Below are positions 46,381-54,835 of a stretch of 64,000 bases of DNA, piece by piece (the first letter of the stretch is position 1; each line of letters opens with the position of its first letter). The translations under genes were made by a program, and so were the position numbers. Origin of the DNA: Pseudomonas sp. S31 (lineage in GTDB: Bacteria > Pseudomonadota > Gammaproteobacteria > Pseudomonadales > Pseudomonadaceae); NCBI RefSeq assembly GCF_016648105.1, contig NZ_JACVVE010000011.1:1-64000 (forward strand), written 5' to 3'. The notes beneath the pieces were generated by a model, which worked only from the letters and a program-made list of their open reading frames with translations, did not search any database and was not told where the DNA came from.

Positions 46381-46523
46381 GGGGCCGCTTTGCGGCCCAT
46401 CCGGCCGGTCCGGCGCCCCGGCAAGGCCGCTCCTACACCGATCGCGCAAGCCAACATTCACCGGCTCACGCGGACTCTGTAGGAGCGGCCTTGTGCCGCG
46501 AAGGGCTGCGAAGCAGCCCCAAT
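46381..46523. repeat. REP-like repeat block, GGCAAGGCCGCTCCTACA class
   Basis: A second REP family: GGGGCCGCTTTGCGGCCCAT, then CCGGCAAGGCCGCTCCTACA at 46419-46437, and a downstream inverted copy TGTAGGAGCGGCCTTGTGCC at 46479-46498 followed by GGGCTGCGAAGCAGCCCC. It separates holA from arfA and contains no gene. Confidence 0.8.
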
Positions 46524-46609
46524 ATCTCATCCATACACACAATCAATTGGCCCCTCCCCTCGCCAGGCCCTAAAGTGCGCCCCGAAACCAACCCTAGGGG
46601 GAACCCGCC

Positions 46610-46774
46610 ATGAGCAAAAAGCCGAAAAAGCACGGCCCGAACAAGGCCAAGTCGATCGTCGCCCAACCCCTGTTCCGCTGCCGCCAGGAACGACCGGAGA
46701 AAGGCAAAGGCAGCTACCGCCGCGAAGCCTTCCAATCGAGAGATTGGGAGGCTTCTTACTTTTTGGCCGCATGA
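46610..46774 (+). CDS. arfA: alternative ribosome-rescue factor ArfA
   Basis: A 54-residue basic protein, MSKKPKKHGPNKAKSIVAQP followed by LFRCRQERPEKGKGSYRREA and ending DWEASYFLAA. It carries the ArfA signature PLFRxRxExxxKGKGSYxR plus a downstream WEAS. ArfA recruits RF2 to ribosomes stalled on mRNAs without a stop codon, as a backup for tmRNA. The usual ATG is at 46610. The coding sequence holds a terminator-like hairpin (46724-46755) before the stop, so most transcripts should end without a stop codon and the product be tagged by tmRNA: ArfA accumulates only when trans-translation fails. The residues before PLFR differ from the E. coli protein, as is normal outside enterics. Confidence 0.88.
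   Translation: MSKKPKKHGPNKAKSIVAQPLFRCRQERPEKGKGSYRREAFQSRDWEASYFLAA
46724..46764 (+). terminator. terminator/RNase III hairpin inside arfA
   Basis: GAAGCCTTCCAATC (46724-46737) pairs with GATTGGGAGGCTTC (46742-46755), 14 bp with one T-G wobble, around a GAGA tetraloop, then TTACTTTTT (46756-46764). It overlaps codons 39-52 of arfA, 8 nt before the stop codon. In E. coli the equivalent hairpin produces the nonstop arfA mRNA. Confidence 0.85.
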
Positions 46775-46834
46775 AAGCATCGCGAGCGCAGGCATGATAT
46801 GGTCTTCACCTGACCTGAAATCCTGGATCTGTGC

Positions 46835-48151
46835 ATGCTCTTCAGTCTTCTCCCTCGCTGGGAATCCCGCCAGCTGATCGCAGCCTCGAGCTTCATCCTG
46901 CTTGTCGCCTGCGCGGAAAAACCCACCGCGGCCGACGCCCTGCCACTGGCACCCGCCCAGCCCGCACCCGTGGTAACCCTGCCCAGCACCACCCCTGACA
47001 CCAGCACCGAAATCCAACCGCTGCAAACCTTCGCCCAATGGCAGGCCGGTTTCCGCCAGCAAGCCCTGCAGGCCGGTATCACCGCGAGCCTGTTCGACCG
47101 CGCGTTCCTCGGCGTCACGCCCGACATGGACGTGATCAAGGCCGACCGCAGCCAACCCGAATTCACCCGCCCGGTGTGGGAATACCTCGAAGGCGCCCTC
47201 TCGCCCGTGCGCGTGCGCAAGGGCAAGAGCCTGCTGCAAGACAACGCCGAACTACTGACGCGCATCGAGCAGCGCTATGGTGTCGATCGCCAGGTACTGG
47301 TCGCGGTCTGGGGCATGGAGAGCAACTTCGGCCAGTTCCAGGGCAGCAAGTCGGTGATCCGCTCGCTGGCCACCCTGGCCTACGAGGGCCGTCGCCCACA
47401 ATTCGCCCAGGACCAGCTGATCGCCGCCCTGCAGATTCTCCAGCACGGCGATATCCAGCCCGACGCCATGCGTGGCTCGTGGGCCGGCGCCATGGGCCAG
47501 ACACAGTTCATTCCAACCACCTACAACACCCATGCGGTCGACTTCGACGGCGACGGTCGGCGCGACATCTGGAACAGCACCCCCGACGCCCTGGCCTCGA
47601 CGGCGCACTACCTGCAGAGCTCGGGCTGGAAGACCGGCCAACCGTGGGGCTTCGAGGTGCAGGTGCCGTCCGGTTTCGATTATTGGCAAGCTGACGGCGC
47701 CACGCGCAAACCGGTCAGCGAATGGTTGCAGATGGGCGTGAAGCTGCCAGCCGGCACCCAGCTACCCGCCGGCAGCAACCAGCTGTCCGCTGCCCTGCTG
47801 CTGCCTGTCGGCGCCCGTGGCCCGGCATTCCTGGTGCTGGACAACTTCCGGGCGATCCTCAAGTACAACAACTCGTCGTCGTACGCCCTGGCCGTGGGCC
47901 TGCTGGGTGACCGGTTCTCAGGTTGGGGCTTCATTTCCGGCAGCTGGCCGAAGGAAGACCTGCCGCTGAGCCGCAGCGAGCGCATGGAGTTGCAGAACCT
48001 GTTGAATGCCAGCGGGCATGATGCGGGCAACGCCGATGGGATCATCGGCGCCAACACCCGCAAGGCGATTCGCAATGCCCAGCAAGGGCTGGGATGGCCG
48101 GCGGATGGGTATCCGACCCAGAAGCTGCTCGAGAGCTTGCGGCGCCAGTGA
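46835..48151 (+). CDS. lytic murein transglycosylase (MltB-type) with C-terminal peptidoglycan-binding domain
   Basis: A 438-residue periplasmic lipoprotein. The lipobox LVAC follows a hydrophobic signal (SFILLVACAEKP), acylated cysteine near residue 27. A Pro-rich linker leads to an SLT-family catalytic domain: the catalytic glutamate is in WGMESNFGQFQG (Glu162), with GSWAGAMGQTQFIPTTYN and FDGDGRRDIWNSTPDALASTAHYLQ downstream. The last ~60 residues form a peptidoglycan-binding PG_binding_1 domain (LQNLLNASGHDAGNADGIIGANTRKAIRNAQQGLG). It cleaves peptidoglycan to 1,6-anhydromuropeptides. It is a second copy of this activity beside mltB at 53808. Confidence 0.9.
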   Translation: MLFSLLPRWESRQLIAASSFILLVACAEKPTAADALPLAPAQPAPVVTLPSTTPDTSTEIQPLQTFAQWQAGFRQQALQAGITASLFDRAFLGVTPDMDVIKADRSQPEFTRPVWEYLEGALSPVRVRKGKSLLQDNAELLTRIEQRYGVDRQVLVAVWGMESNFGQFQGSKSVIRSLATLAYEGRRPQFAQDQLIAALQILQHGDIQPDAMRGSWAGAMGQTQFIPTTYNTHAVDFDGDGRRDIWNSTPDALASTAHYLQSSGWKTGQPWGFEVQVPSGFDYWQADGATRKPVSEWLQMGVKLPAGTQLPAGSNQLSAALLLPVGARGPAFLVLDNFRAILKYNNSSSYALAVGLLGDRFSGWGFISGSWPKEDLPLSRSERMELQNLLNASGHDAGNADGIIGANTRKAIRNAQQGLGWPADGYPTQKLLESLRRQ

Positions 48152-48157
48152 GCCCGC

Positions 48158-48334
48158 AGAGGGGCGCGTTGCGCCCCATTCGCGGCACAAGGCCGCTCCT
48201 ACAGGGAACAGCGTGCACAGGTCCATTTGAGACGGCGTGCACAAGCCCATTTGGGATGGCGTACGCAGGTCCATTGTAGGAGCGGCCTTGCCGGGGCGCC
48301 GGACCGGCCGGATGGGCTGCAAAGCAGCCCCGGC
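48158..48334. repeat. REP pair enclosing three tandem 24-bp repeats
   Basis: An inverted GGCACAAGGCCGCTCCTACA (48184-48203) and TGTAGGAGCGGCCTTGCCGG (48274-48293) REP pair of the second class. Between them, 48208-48279 consist of three 24-bp tandem units beginning ACAGCGTGCACAGGTCCATT, ACGGCGTGCACAAGCCCATT and ATGGCGTACGCAGGTCCATT. The third unit runs into the right REP arm. GGGGCGCGTTGCGCCCC and GGGCTGCAAAGCAGCCC hairpins flank the block. Confidence 0.85.
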
Positions 48335-48338
48335 AATC

Positions 48339-49274
48339 TCAAGCCTTGAACAAGCCCTGACCCAACACCAGTGTCTGTCGCGCACTGTCCAGTATCACCC
48401 TCGCCCCCAACGGCAGGCACACGTTCGGATCACAATGCCCACTGCGCCACCCCGCCAGCACCGGCACGCCCAGCGGCCCGAAGATCTCCAGCAGCAGCGG
48501 CGTCATGGCCGCCACCGTGATCCCTGCGAAATCCCCCACCAACACACCCTTGAGGCCCTGCAGCTTGCCCGCCAGGCGTAACTGGGTCAGCAAGCGGTCG
48601 ACCCGATACAGCGGCTCGTTGACGTCCTCGATGAACAGGATCGCCCCCTCGCAGTCCAGCTCGGCCGGCGTGCCTAGGGTCGCCCCCAGCATCGACAGGT
48701 TGCCACCCAGCAGGCGCCCGCTGCCCACACCCGGTACCACGCAGCTCAAGGGAAACTCGGCAGGATGGGCAATGGCATCACCTTGGCGAACATGCCCCCC
48801 CAGCTGCGCCATGAAAGAAGACTCTGTCGGTTGCTGCTTGGCGCCTAGCAGGTCGGCGTTGAGCATCGCACCGTGGAAGGTCAGCAACCCCGCACGGTTG
48901 AACACCGTGTGCAATGCCGTGACGTCGCTGTAGCCGACGAAGGGCTTGGGGTGGCGGCGGATCAGATCGAGGTCGAGGCGGTCGAGCAGGCGCATGCTGC
49001 CGTACCCCCCACGCATGCACAGGATGGCGTCGATAGCCGGGTCGGCAAAGGCATCGTGCAGATCCTGCAGGCGTTGCGCGTCGCTACCGGCCAAGTAGCC
49101 TTCGCTGGCACTGACGCTCGGGTACAGCTTGCAGCGATAACCACGCTCGGCGAACCATCGCTGCGCCTTCTGCACATCCAGCCGCGCCGGCCCGGCCGGC
49201 GCCACCACGGCAATGCAGCCCTCTGCGGACAACGCCTTGGGCAAACGGGATTCGAGGGTTTCGGCACAGTTCAT
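48339..49274 (-). CDS. ldcA: muramoyltetrapeptide (L,D-) carboxypeptidase, S66 family
   Basis: A 311-residue serine peptidase that removes the terminal D-Ala from recycled muropeptide tetrapeptides. Motifs: CIAVVAPAGPARLDV at the N-terminus, MRGGYGSMRLLDRLD, the nucleophile region VGYSDVTALHTVFNRAG, FHGAMLNAD, GRLLGGNLSMLGATLGTPAEL, FIEDVNEPLYRVDRLLTQLR, and GHCDPNVCLPLGARV holding the C-terminal histidine. These match LdcA. It is a cytosolic muropeptide-recycling enzyme in a window rich in murein hydrolases. Confidence 0.92.
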   Translation of the reverse strand: MNCAETLESRLPKALSAEGCIAVVAPAGPARLDVQKAQRWFAERGYRCKLYPSVSASEGYLAGSDAQRLQDLHDAFADPAIDAILCMRGGYGSMRLLDRLDLDLIRRHPKPFVGYSDVTALHTVFNRAGLLTFHGAMLNADLLGAKQQPTESSFMAQLGGHVRQGDAIAHPAEFPLSCVVPGVGSGRLLGGNLSMLGATLGTPAELDCEGAILFIEDVNEPLYRVDRLLTQLRLAGKLQGLKGVLVGDFAGITVAAMTPLLLEIFGPLGVPVLAGWRSGHCDPNVCLPLGARVILDSARQTLVLGQGLFKA

Positions 49275-49358
49275 CGCGGCTCCTTATCAAGCACAGCATA
49301 AACAAAAATGCCGATGCCACCTCACGGCGTGCATCGGCATCTGCGGCTCACGCCCGGA

Positions 49359-50375
49359 TCAGAGCTTGATCTTGGCTTCGTGGGCCTGCTGGTCGGCGTG
49401 ATACGAGGAGCGTACCAGCGGGCCGGAGGCGACGTTCTTGAAGCCCATCTTGTAGCCTTCCTCGGCGAACCAGGCGAAGGTGTCCGGGTGCACGAAGCGC
49501 TGTACCGGCAGGTGGCTGCGCGACGGCTGCAGGTACTGGCCGAGGGTCAGCATGTCGATGTCGTGCTCGCGCATGCGGTGCATGACTTCGATCACTTCCT
49601 CGTCGGTTTCGCCAAGGCCAAGCATCAGGCCCGACTTGGTCGGCACGTGCGGGACCATCTGCTTGAACTTCTGCAGCAGGTCCAGCGACCAGTCGTAGTC
49701 CGAACCTGGGCGTGCAGCCTTGTACAGGCGCGGTACGGTCTCGAGGTTGTGGTTGAACACATCCGGCGGGGTCTGCGCGGTGATTTCCAGGGCGACGTCC
49801 ATGCGCCCACGGTAGTCCGGGACCAGGGTCTCCAGCTGCACGCCGGGCGACAACGCACGGATTTCGCGGATGCAGTCGGCGAAGTGCTGGGCGCCACCGT
49901 CACGCAGGTCGTCGCGGTCCACCGAGGTGATCACCACGTACTTCAGACGCAGGTCGGCAATGGCCACGGCGAGGTTCTTCGGCTCGTCCAGGTCCAGCGG
50001 CTTCGGCCGGCCGTGACCCACGTCGCAGAACGGGCAGCGACGGGTGCAGATATCACCCATGATCATGAACGTCGCGGTGCCACCGGAGAAGCACTCGCCC
50101 AGGTTCGGGCAGGAGGCCTCTTCACAGACGCTGTGCAGCTTGTGCTTGCGCAGCAGTTGCTTGATACGGTCGACTTCCGGGGATACCGGAATGCGTACGC
50201 GGATCCAGTCAGGTTTTTTCGGCAGCTCTTCGGTGGGGATGATCTTCACCGGAATGCGCGCCACCTTCTCGGCGCCACGCAGCTTCACACCGGCTTCCAC
50301 CTTCTTCGGCGCGGAGCGCGGGGTGGCATCTACGGTAGGTATCAGGTTCGGCACGGCTTCTTGCACAGTTGTCAT
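49359..50375 (-). CDS. lipA: lipoyl synthase LipA
   Basis: A 338-residue radical-SAM enzyme that inserts sulphurs into octanoyl groups to form lipoate. It carries both iron-sulphur motifs: [12 protein letters not shown] near residue 85 (auxiliary cluster) and [15 protein letters not shown] (radical-SAM CxxxCxxC). The end [14 protein letters not shown] holds the serine ligand of the auxiliary cluster. ATG 50375 follows lipB's stop by 2 nt, so the two are translated from one message. Confidence 0.97.
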   Translation of the reverse strand: MTTVQEAVPNLIPTVDATPRSAPKKVEAGVKLRGAEKVARIPVKIIPTEELPKKPDWIRVRIPVSPEVDRIKQLLRKHKLHSVCEEASCPNLGECFSGGTATFMIMGDICTRRCPFCDVGHGRPKPLDLDEPKNLAVAIADLRLKYVVITSVDRDDLRDGGAQHFADCIREIRALSPGVQLETLVPDYRGRMDVALEITAQTPPDVFNHNLETVPRLYKAARPGSDYDWSLDLLQKFKQMVPHVPTKSGLMLGLGETDEEVIEVMHRMREHDIDMLTLGQYLQPSRSHLPVQRFVHPDTFAWFAEEGYKMGFKNVASGPLVRSSYHADQQAHEAKIKL

Positions 50376-50377
50376 AA

Positions 50378-51025
50378 TCAGTCGATTCCGCCCGTCAGGG
50401 TCGTCTGCTCAGCATAGTCGAGGTGCTTGACCAGCTGTCCGCGCAGCCTTGTCCTGACCTCGTCGAGTTCGATCGGGCCTGCCAGGTCGCGCAGCTGGGT
50501 CATGGCCAGCCCCGCATACCCACAGGGGTTGATTCGGCGGAATGGCGCAAGGTCCATGTCCACGTTCAGGGCAAGGCCATGGAAAGAACGGCCATTGCGG
50601 ATTCGCAGGCCGAGGGAGGCGATTTTCGCTCCGTCGACATACACGCCCGGGGCATCGGGCTTGGCCAGGGCAGTAACGCCATAGCTGGCCAACAGGTCGA
50701 TCAGTGCACGCTCGATGCGGCTGACCAGGTCGCGTACGCCAAAGCCCAGGCGCCGTACGTCCAGCAGCAGGTAGGCCACCAGCTGGCCGGGGCCGTGGTA
50801 GGTCACCTGGCCGCCGCGGTCGGTCTGCACCACCGGGATATCGCCCGGCACCAGCAGGTGTTCGGCCTTGCCGGCCTGGCCCTGGGTGAAGACCGCGGGG
50901 TGTTCGACCAGCCAGATTTCGTCCTGGCTGTCCGGGCCGCGCTGCTCGGTAAAACGACGCATGGCCTCCAGCACCGGTTCATAGGGCTGCAGGCCAAGCT
51001 GGCGAATACCGAGGCAGGATGCCAT
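50378..51025 (-). CDS. lipB: octanoyltransferase LipB
   Basis: A 215-residue enzyme that moves octanoyl from acyl-carrier protein to apo-lipoyl domains. Diagnostic segments: [46 protein letters not shown] (catalytic lysine in AKIAS) and [14 protein letters not shown] (catalytic cysteine). The start ATG overlaps the stop of the DUF493 gene by 1 nt (TGATG). With ybeD and lipA it forms the standard ybeD-lipB-lipA operon. Confidence 0.97.
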   Translation of the reverse strand: MASCLGIRQLGLQPYEPVLEAMRRFTEQRGPDSQDEIWLVEHPAVFTQGQAGKAEHLLVPGDIPVVQTDRGGQVTYHGPGQLVAYLLLDVRRLGFGVRDLVSRIERALIDLLASYGVTALAKPDAPGVYVDGAKIASLGLRIRNGRSFHGLALNVDMDLAPFRRINPCGYAGLAMTQLRDLAGPIELDEVRTRLRGQLVKHLDYAEQTTLTGGID

Positions 51026-51300
51026 CAGAGCACCATTTTCACGATGCCGGTCGCGCGCAAGGCGCTGTTGATGTCGTGCAGCTGGTTCTCGCTTTCGGCG
51101 ACGATGTGCAGCTGTACGGTGGTGTACTTGCCTTCCTTGCTCTGGCGCTCGGCCAGGGTGGAAAGGTCGACCTTAGCATGCTGGCAAAGGATGTCGATCA
51201 CCGTGTCCTTGAAACCCACCACGGTGTCGCCGATGACCTTGATCGGGTAATCGGCGCAGGGGAATTCGATCTTGTGCGACTTGACGTCAGGTTCGCTCAT
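51025..51300 (-). CDS. ybeD: DUF493 protein YbeD
   Basis: A 91-residue small alpha/beta (ACT-like) protein: [27 protein letters not shown], then [37 protein letters not shown]. This is the YbeD family of unknown function, often upstream of lipB; a link to lipoate metabolism has been suggested from position. It overlaps lipB by one base. Upstream, a GCCCCCG/CGGGGGC hairpin (51336-51358) separates it from dacA. Confidence 0.92.
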   Translation of the reverse strand: MSEPDVKSHKIEFPCADYPIKVIGDTVVGFKDTVIDILCQHAKVDLSTLAERQSKEGKYTTVQLHIVAESENQLHDINSALRATGIVKMVL

Positions 51301-51373
51301 GGCGGAAACGGCCTCGTAAGCCGTGGCAACAACAACGCCCCCGCGGGATACACGGGGGCATGCAGGTCACGTA

Positions 51374-52534
51374 TCAGTTGAACAACCCGTAGAAGAATAG
51401 ACGGATGCTATCCCACATACGGCGGAAGAAACCACCTTCCTCGACGCCATCGAGGGCGATCAGGTCGGCGCTGTGAACCACTTTCTCGTCCAGTTTGACT
51501 TCCACTTTGCCGATCACGTCACCTTTGGCGATCGGTGCGGTGAGCTGCGGGTTCATGGTCATCGAAGCGACCAGGCGCTTCAATTGGCCTTTAGGCATAG
51601 TCAGGGTCAGGTCGTTGGCCAGACCCGCCTTGACCTGGCCGGTGGCGCCCTTCCAGACCGGGGCCTGGGTCAGCTCGGTGCCCTTCTGGTAGAAGGTCTG
51701 GGTTTCGAAGAAGCGGAAACCGTAGGTCAGCAGCTTCTGGGTCTCGGCGGCACGGGCCTGTTCGCTGTTGGTGCCGAAGACCACGGCGATCAGGCGCTGG
51801 CCGTCACGTACCGCCGAAGCCACCATGCAGTAGCCGGCTTCCTCGGTGTGGCCGGTTTTCAGACCGTCGACGGTCTTGTCGCGCCACAGCAGCAGGTTGC
51901 GGTTGGGCTGCTTGATGTTGTTCCAGAAGAACTCTTTCTGCGAGTAGATGGCGTAGTGGGCCGGGTCGATGTCGATGATCGCGCGGGCCAGCAGGGCCAT
52001 GTCGTGGGCCGACGAGTAGTGCTCAGGGTTCGGCAGGCCGGTCGGGTTCATGAAGTGGCTGTTGCTCATGCCCAGGTCGGCGGCAGTCTTGTTCATCATG
52101 TCGGCGAAGGCGTCTTCGCTGCCGGCGATGTGCTCGGACAGGGCGACCGAGGCGTCGTTGCCCGACTGGATGATGATGCCGTGCAGCAGGTCGCTGACGG
52201 TGACCTGGCTGCCGACCTTGATGAACATGCGCGAACCACCGGTGCGCCAGGCGTTTTCGCTGACGGTGACCGGGTCGTTCTCGCCGATCTGGCCACGGCG
52301 GATGTCCAGGGTGGCGATGTAGGCGGTCATCAGCTTGGTCAGGCTGGCCGGTGGCAGGCGCTCGTCACCGTTGTTCTCGACCAGCACGTTGCCGCTGGAG
52401 GCGTCCATGAGCACGTAGGACTTGGCGGCCAGTTGCGGTGGCGCCGGCATCATTTGCTCCGCTGCGAAGGCAGCGGGCATGATCATCAGCAGTACGGGCA
52501 GGCAAAGGCGTTTGGCAAGGTTGGTGATGTTCAT
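51374..52534 (-). CDS. dacA: D-alanyl-D-alanine carboxypeptidase (PBP5/6)
   Basis: A 386-residue low-molecular-weight penicillin-binding protein that trims terminal D-Ala from pentapeptides. Signal peptide residues 1-24 (LLMIMPAAFA). Active-site motifs: SxxK at Ser64-Lys67 (PPASLTKLM), SGN near 126 (IIQSGNDASVALSEH), and KTG near 229 (DGLKTGHTEEAGYC). The C-terminal PBP5_C domain is followed by an amphipathic anchor helix (GGFFRRMWDSIRLFFYGLFN). The length matches DacA. It is transcribed toward ybeD. Confidence 0.96.
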   Translation of the reverse strand: MNITNLAKRLCLPVLLMIMPAAFAAEQMMPAPPQLAAKSYVLMDASSGNVLVENNGDERLPPASLTKLMTAYIATLDIRRGQIGENDPVTVSENAWRTGGSRMFIKVGSQVTVSDLLHGIIIQSGNDASVALSEHIAGSEDAFADMMNKTAADLGMSNSHFMNPTGLPNPEHYSSAHDMALLARAIIDIDPAHYAIYSQKEFFWNNIKQPNRNLLLWRDKTVDGLKTGHTEEAGYCMVASAVRDGQRLIAVVFGTNSEQARAAETQKLLTYGFRFFETQTFYQKGTELTQAPVWKGATGQVKAGLANDLTLTMPKGQLKRLVASMTMNPQLTAPIAKGDVIGKVEVKLDEKVVHSADLIALDGVEEGGFFRRMWDSIRLFFYGLFN

Positions 52535-52725
52535 CCGTCTCTCGAAAATCGCTAATGGTCTGATGTTCCCTGGGCCACGTCATGTGCCCAGCGCCAGTCA
52601 GTCTAGTTGTTGCGGCTGTGCTGCCGCCTCGCCCGGCAAATGCGGCGTTATGTCGCTGCGGGCAAAAGCGGTCATTGTACATGGGCAGGCGTTGCAATTC
52701 ATGACAAAACCGACAGTTTGGCGTG

Positions 52726-52799
52726 GCCTGCTTCGCGGGCAAGCCCGCTCCCACAGGACTGGATCTCAATGTGGGAGCGGGCTTGCCCGCGAAACAGGC
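52726..52799. repeat. REP pair, GGGCAAGCCCGCTCCCACA class
   Basis: GCCTGCTTCGCGGGCAAGCC followed by CGCTCCCACA (52726-52755) faces its reverse complement (52770-52799), with one mismatch near the end. It is a third REP family in this window (GGGCAAGCCC core rather than GGGTAAACCC). It lies between dacA and rlpA. Confidence 0.9.
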
Positions 52800-52806
52800 G
52801 ACACGT

Positions 52807-53808
52807 TCAGTCAGCTGTGACCAGCTTGGCCTGCCCAAGGTTCGCCAAGCGAATGCTGTCCTGCGCCTGCTGGATCTCACCCTGGCTGTTGATCGGCCCC
52901 AGGCGCACGCGGTGCAGGGTCTGCTGGTTACGCACGATGGAGCTGATGAAGACCGGCGCGCTGACCATGGTGCTCAGCTTCGAGCGCAGCAGCTCGGCGG
53001 CGTCCGGGTTGGCGAAAGCGCCCACCTGGAGGAAGCTGCCGCCATTGGCGCCCGGCACGGCGTTGCCGCCGACCTGCACCGGCACTACCGGCGCCGCGTG
53101 CTGCTGTGCCGGTGGCGTCCATTGTTCGACGCGCCCGGTGCTGGCCGGCACCGCCTGGGCCTGGGCCACCTGCGGCTCCTTGAGCACCAGTGGCGGCTGC
53201 TGGCCACGCTGGGCCCACCATTGCTGCGGGTCGATGCCCTCGACCCGCACATGGGCGGTGCCGATCTCGGCGTAGCCGAGCTTCTTCGCCGCGGCATAGG
53301 ACAGGTCGATGATGCGATCGGAATAGAACGGGCCACGGTCATTGACCCGCAGGATCACGCTGCGCCCGTTGGCCAGGTTGGTCACCTTCACGTAGGCCGG
53401 CAGCGGCAGGGTCTTGTGCGCCGCACTCATGCCGTACAGGTCGTACAGCTCGCCGTTGGCGGTGTTCTGCCCGTGGAACTTGGTGCCGTACCACGAGGCG
53501 GTACCCTCGGCACGGTAGTTGGCAGACTGCTGCAGCGGGTAGTAGGTCTTGCCCAGCACCGTGTAGGGGTTGGCCTTGTAGGCGCCGGTGTGCACGGTCG
53601 GCGTGGCGTCGGGAATCTTGTTCACGTCCACGTCCCACCACGGCGCGCCGTCCTTGTGGGCACGGTTGATATCGAGCCCCGGCTGGCTGCGGACCACATT
53701 GCCGCTCTGCTGCTGGGTCGGGCGGCTCGAAGAGCAACTGGCGAGCAGCACGCCGACGGCGAGGCAGGTCAGCAGCTTGAAGGAGTTGCCAGAGATGATT
53801 GCGCGCAT
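52807..53808 (-). CDS. rlpA: septal-ring lytic transglycosylase RlpA
   Basis: A 333-residue outer-membrane lipoprotein. The lipobox LASC follows the signal (TCLAVGVLLASCSSS), acylated cysteine near residue 25. The double-psi beta-barrel domain reads ASWYGTKFHGQNTANGELYDLYGMSAAHKTLPLPAYVKVTNLANGRSVILRVNDRGPF in pattern, with catalytic Asp and His conserved. The C-terminal ~75 residues form a SPOR domain (GSFLQVGAFANPDAAELLRSKL) that binds denuded septal glycan. RlpA cleaves glycan strands lacking stem peptides during division. Its ATG overlaps the mltB stop (TAATG). Confidence 0.95.
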   Translation of the reverse strand: MRAIISGNSFKLLTCLAVGVLLASCSSSRPTQQQSGNVVRSQPGLDINRAHKDGAPWWDVDVNKIPDATPTVHTGAYKANPYTVLGKTYYPLQQSANYRAEGTASWYGTKFHGQNTANGELYDLYGMSAAHKTLPLPAYVKVTNLANGRSVILRVNDRGPFYSDRIIDLSYAAAKKLGYAEIGTAHVRVEGIDPQQWWAQRGQQPPLVLKEPQVAQAQAVPASTGRVEQWTPPAQQHAAPVVPVQVGGNAVPGANGGSFLQVGAFANPDAAELLRSKLSTMVSAPVFISSIVRNQQTLHRVRLGPINSQGEIQQAQDSIRLANLGQAKLVTAD

Positions 53809-54818
53809 TACTTGACGCCCCGTGCTTGGACCAGCTGTTGCGCAAGCTGATGCACCGCCATGGCATACATCACGCTGCGGTTGTAGCGAGTGATCGCGTA
53901 GAAATTCTTCAGGCCCATCCAGTACTCGGGGCCGTTGTCGCCCTCCAGGCGGAAGGCGGTAACCGGCAGATCATCGCGCAGCGCATCATGACTCGACCAG
54001 CCCAGCGCTCGCAACTCCCCGACGGTCTTGACCGGCTCGATGCCGGTCGTCAGGCCCTCGTCGGCGCGTTCGCCGAGCACCTGGGCGCGGCTCACCACCG
54101 GCTCGCCAGCCACCCAGCCATGGCGCTTGAAATAGCTGGCGACGCTGCCGATGGCATCGTCAGGGTCGTTCCAGATATTGATGTGGCCGTCGCCATCGAA
54201 GTCCACCGCGTAGTTGCGGAAGCTGCTCGGCATGAACTGCGGCAGGCCCATGGCACCGGCGTAGGACCCCTTGAGGGTGAGCGGGTCGAGCTGCTCTTCG
54301 CGGGCCAGCAGGAGAAACTCGCGCAACTCCTTGCGAAAGAACTCGGCGCGCGGCGGATAATCGAAGCCCAGGGTCGACAGTGCATCGATCACCCGATAGT
54401 TGCCGGTGTTGCGGCCGAAGAAGGTCTCCACGCCGATGATCGAGACGATGTACTGGGCCGGCACGCCGTATTCCTGCTCGGCACGCGCCAGCGCGGCCTC
54501 GTGCTGGCGCCAGAAGTCCACGCCGCGGGCGATGCGCGCATCGGTGATGAACATCGGCCGGTATTCCTTCCACGGCTTGACCCGCTCGGCAGGCCGCGAA
54601 ATGGCGTCGAGGATCGACTGCTTGCGCTGCACTTCACGGAACACGCCCATCAGCTGTTCACCGGCGAAGCCGTAGTCGCGGGTCATCTCACCGACGAATT
54701 CGGCCACTTGCGGCGAGCCATCGTAGTCGCCGGCCTGCGCCTGCTGGACAGCGCCGAACAGGCCCACCGCACCGATCCACGGCGCACAACGGGCAGCCCA
54801 GTTACGCACTGCTTGCAT
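53808..54818 (-). CDS. mltB: membrane-bound lytic transglycosylase B
   Basis: A 336-residue periplasmic SLT-family enzyme. ATG 54818 (MQAVRNWAARCAPWIGAVGLFGAVQQAQAGD) is preferred to an upstream ATG at 54854 that overlaps rodA, because AAGGTGAAG precedes it. The catalytic glutamate lies in IIGVETFFGRNTGNYR; downstream come GSYAGAMGLPQFMPSSF and FDGDGHINIWNDPDDAIGSVASYF. The C-terminal part ends with YAITRYNRSVMYAMAVHQLAQQL. It lies between rodA and rlpA, the usual elongasome/hydrolase cluster. Confidence 0.95.
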   Translation of the reverse strand: MQAVRNWAARCAPWIGAVGLFGAVQQAQAGDYDGSPQVAEFVGEMTRDYGFAGEQLMGVFREVQRKQSILDAISRPAERVKPWKEYRPMFITDARIARGVDFWRQHEAALARAEQEYGVPAQYIVSIIGVETFFGRNTGNYRVIDALSTLGFDYPPRAEFFRKELREFLLLAREEQLDPLTLKGSYAGAMGLPQFMPSSFRNYAVDFDGDGHINIWNDPDDAIGSVASYFKRHGWVAGEPVVSRAQVLGERADEGLTTGIEPVKTVGELRALGWSSHDALRDDLPVTAFRLEGDNGPEYWMGLKNFYAITRYNRSVMYAMAVHQLAQQLVQARGVK

Positions 54819-54835
54819 GAAATTCTTCACCTTAT

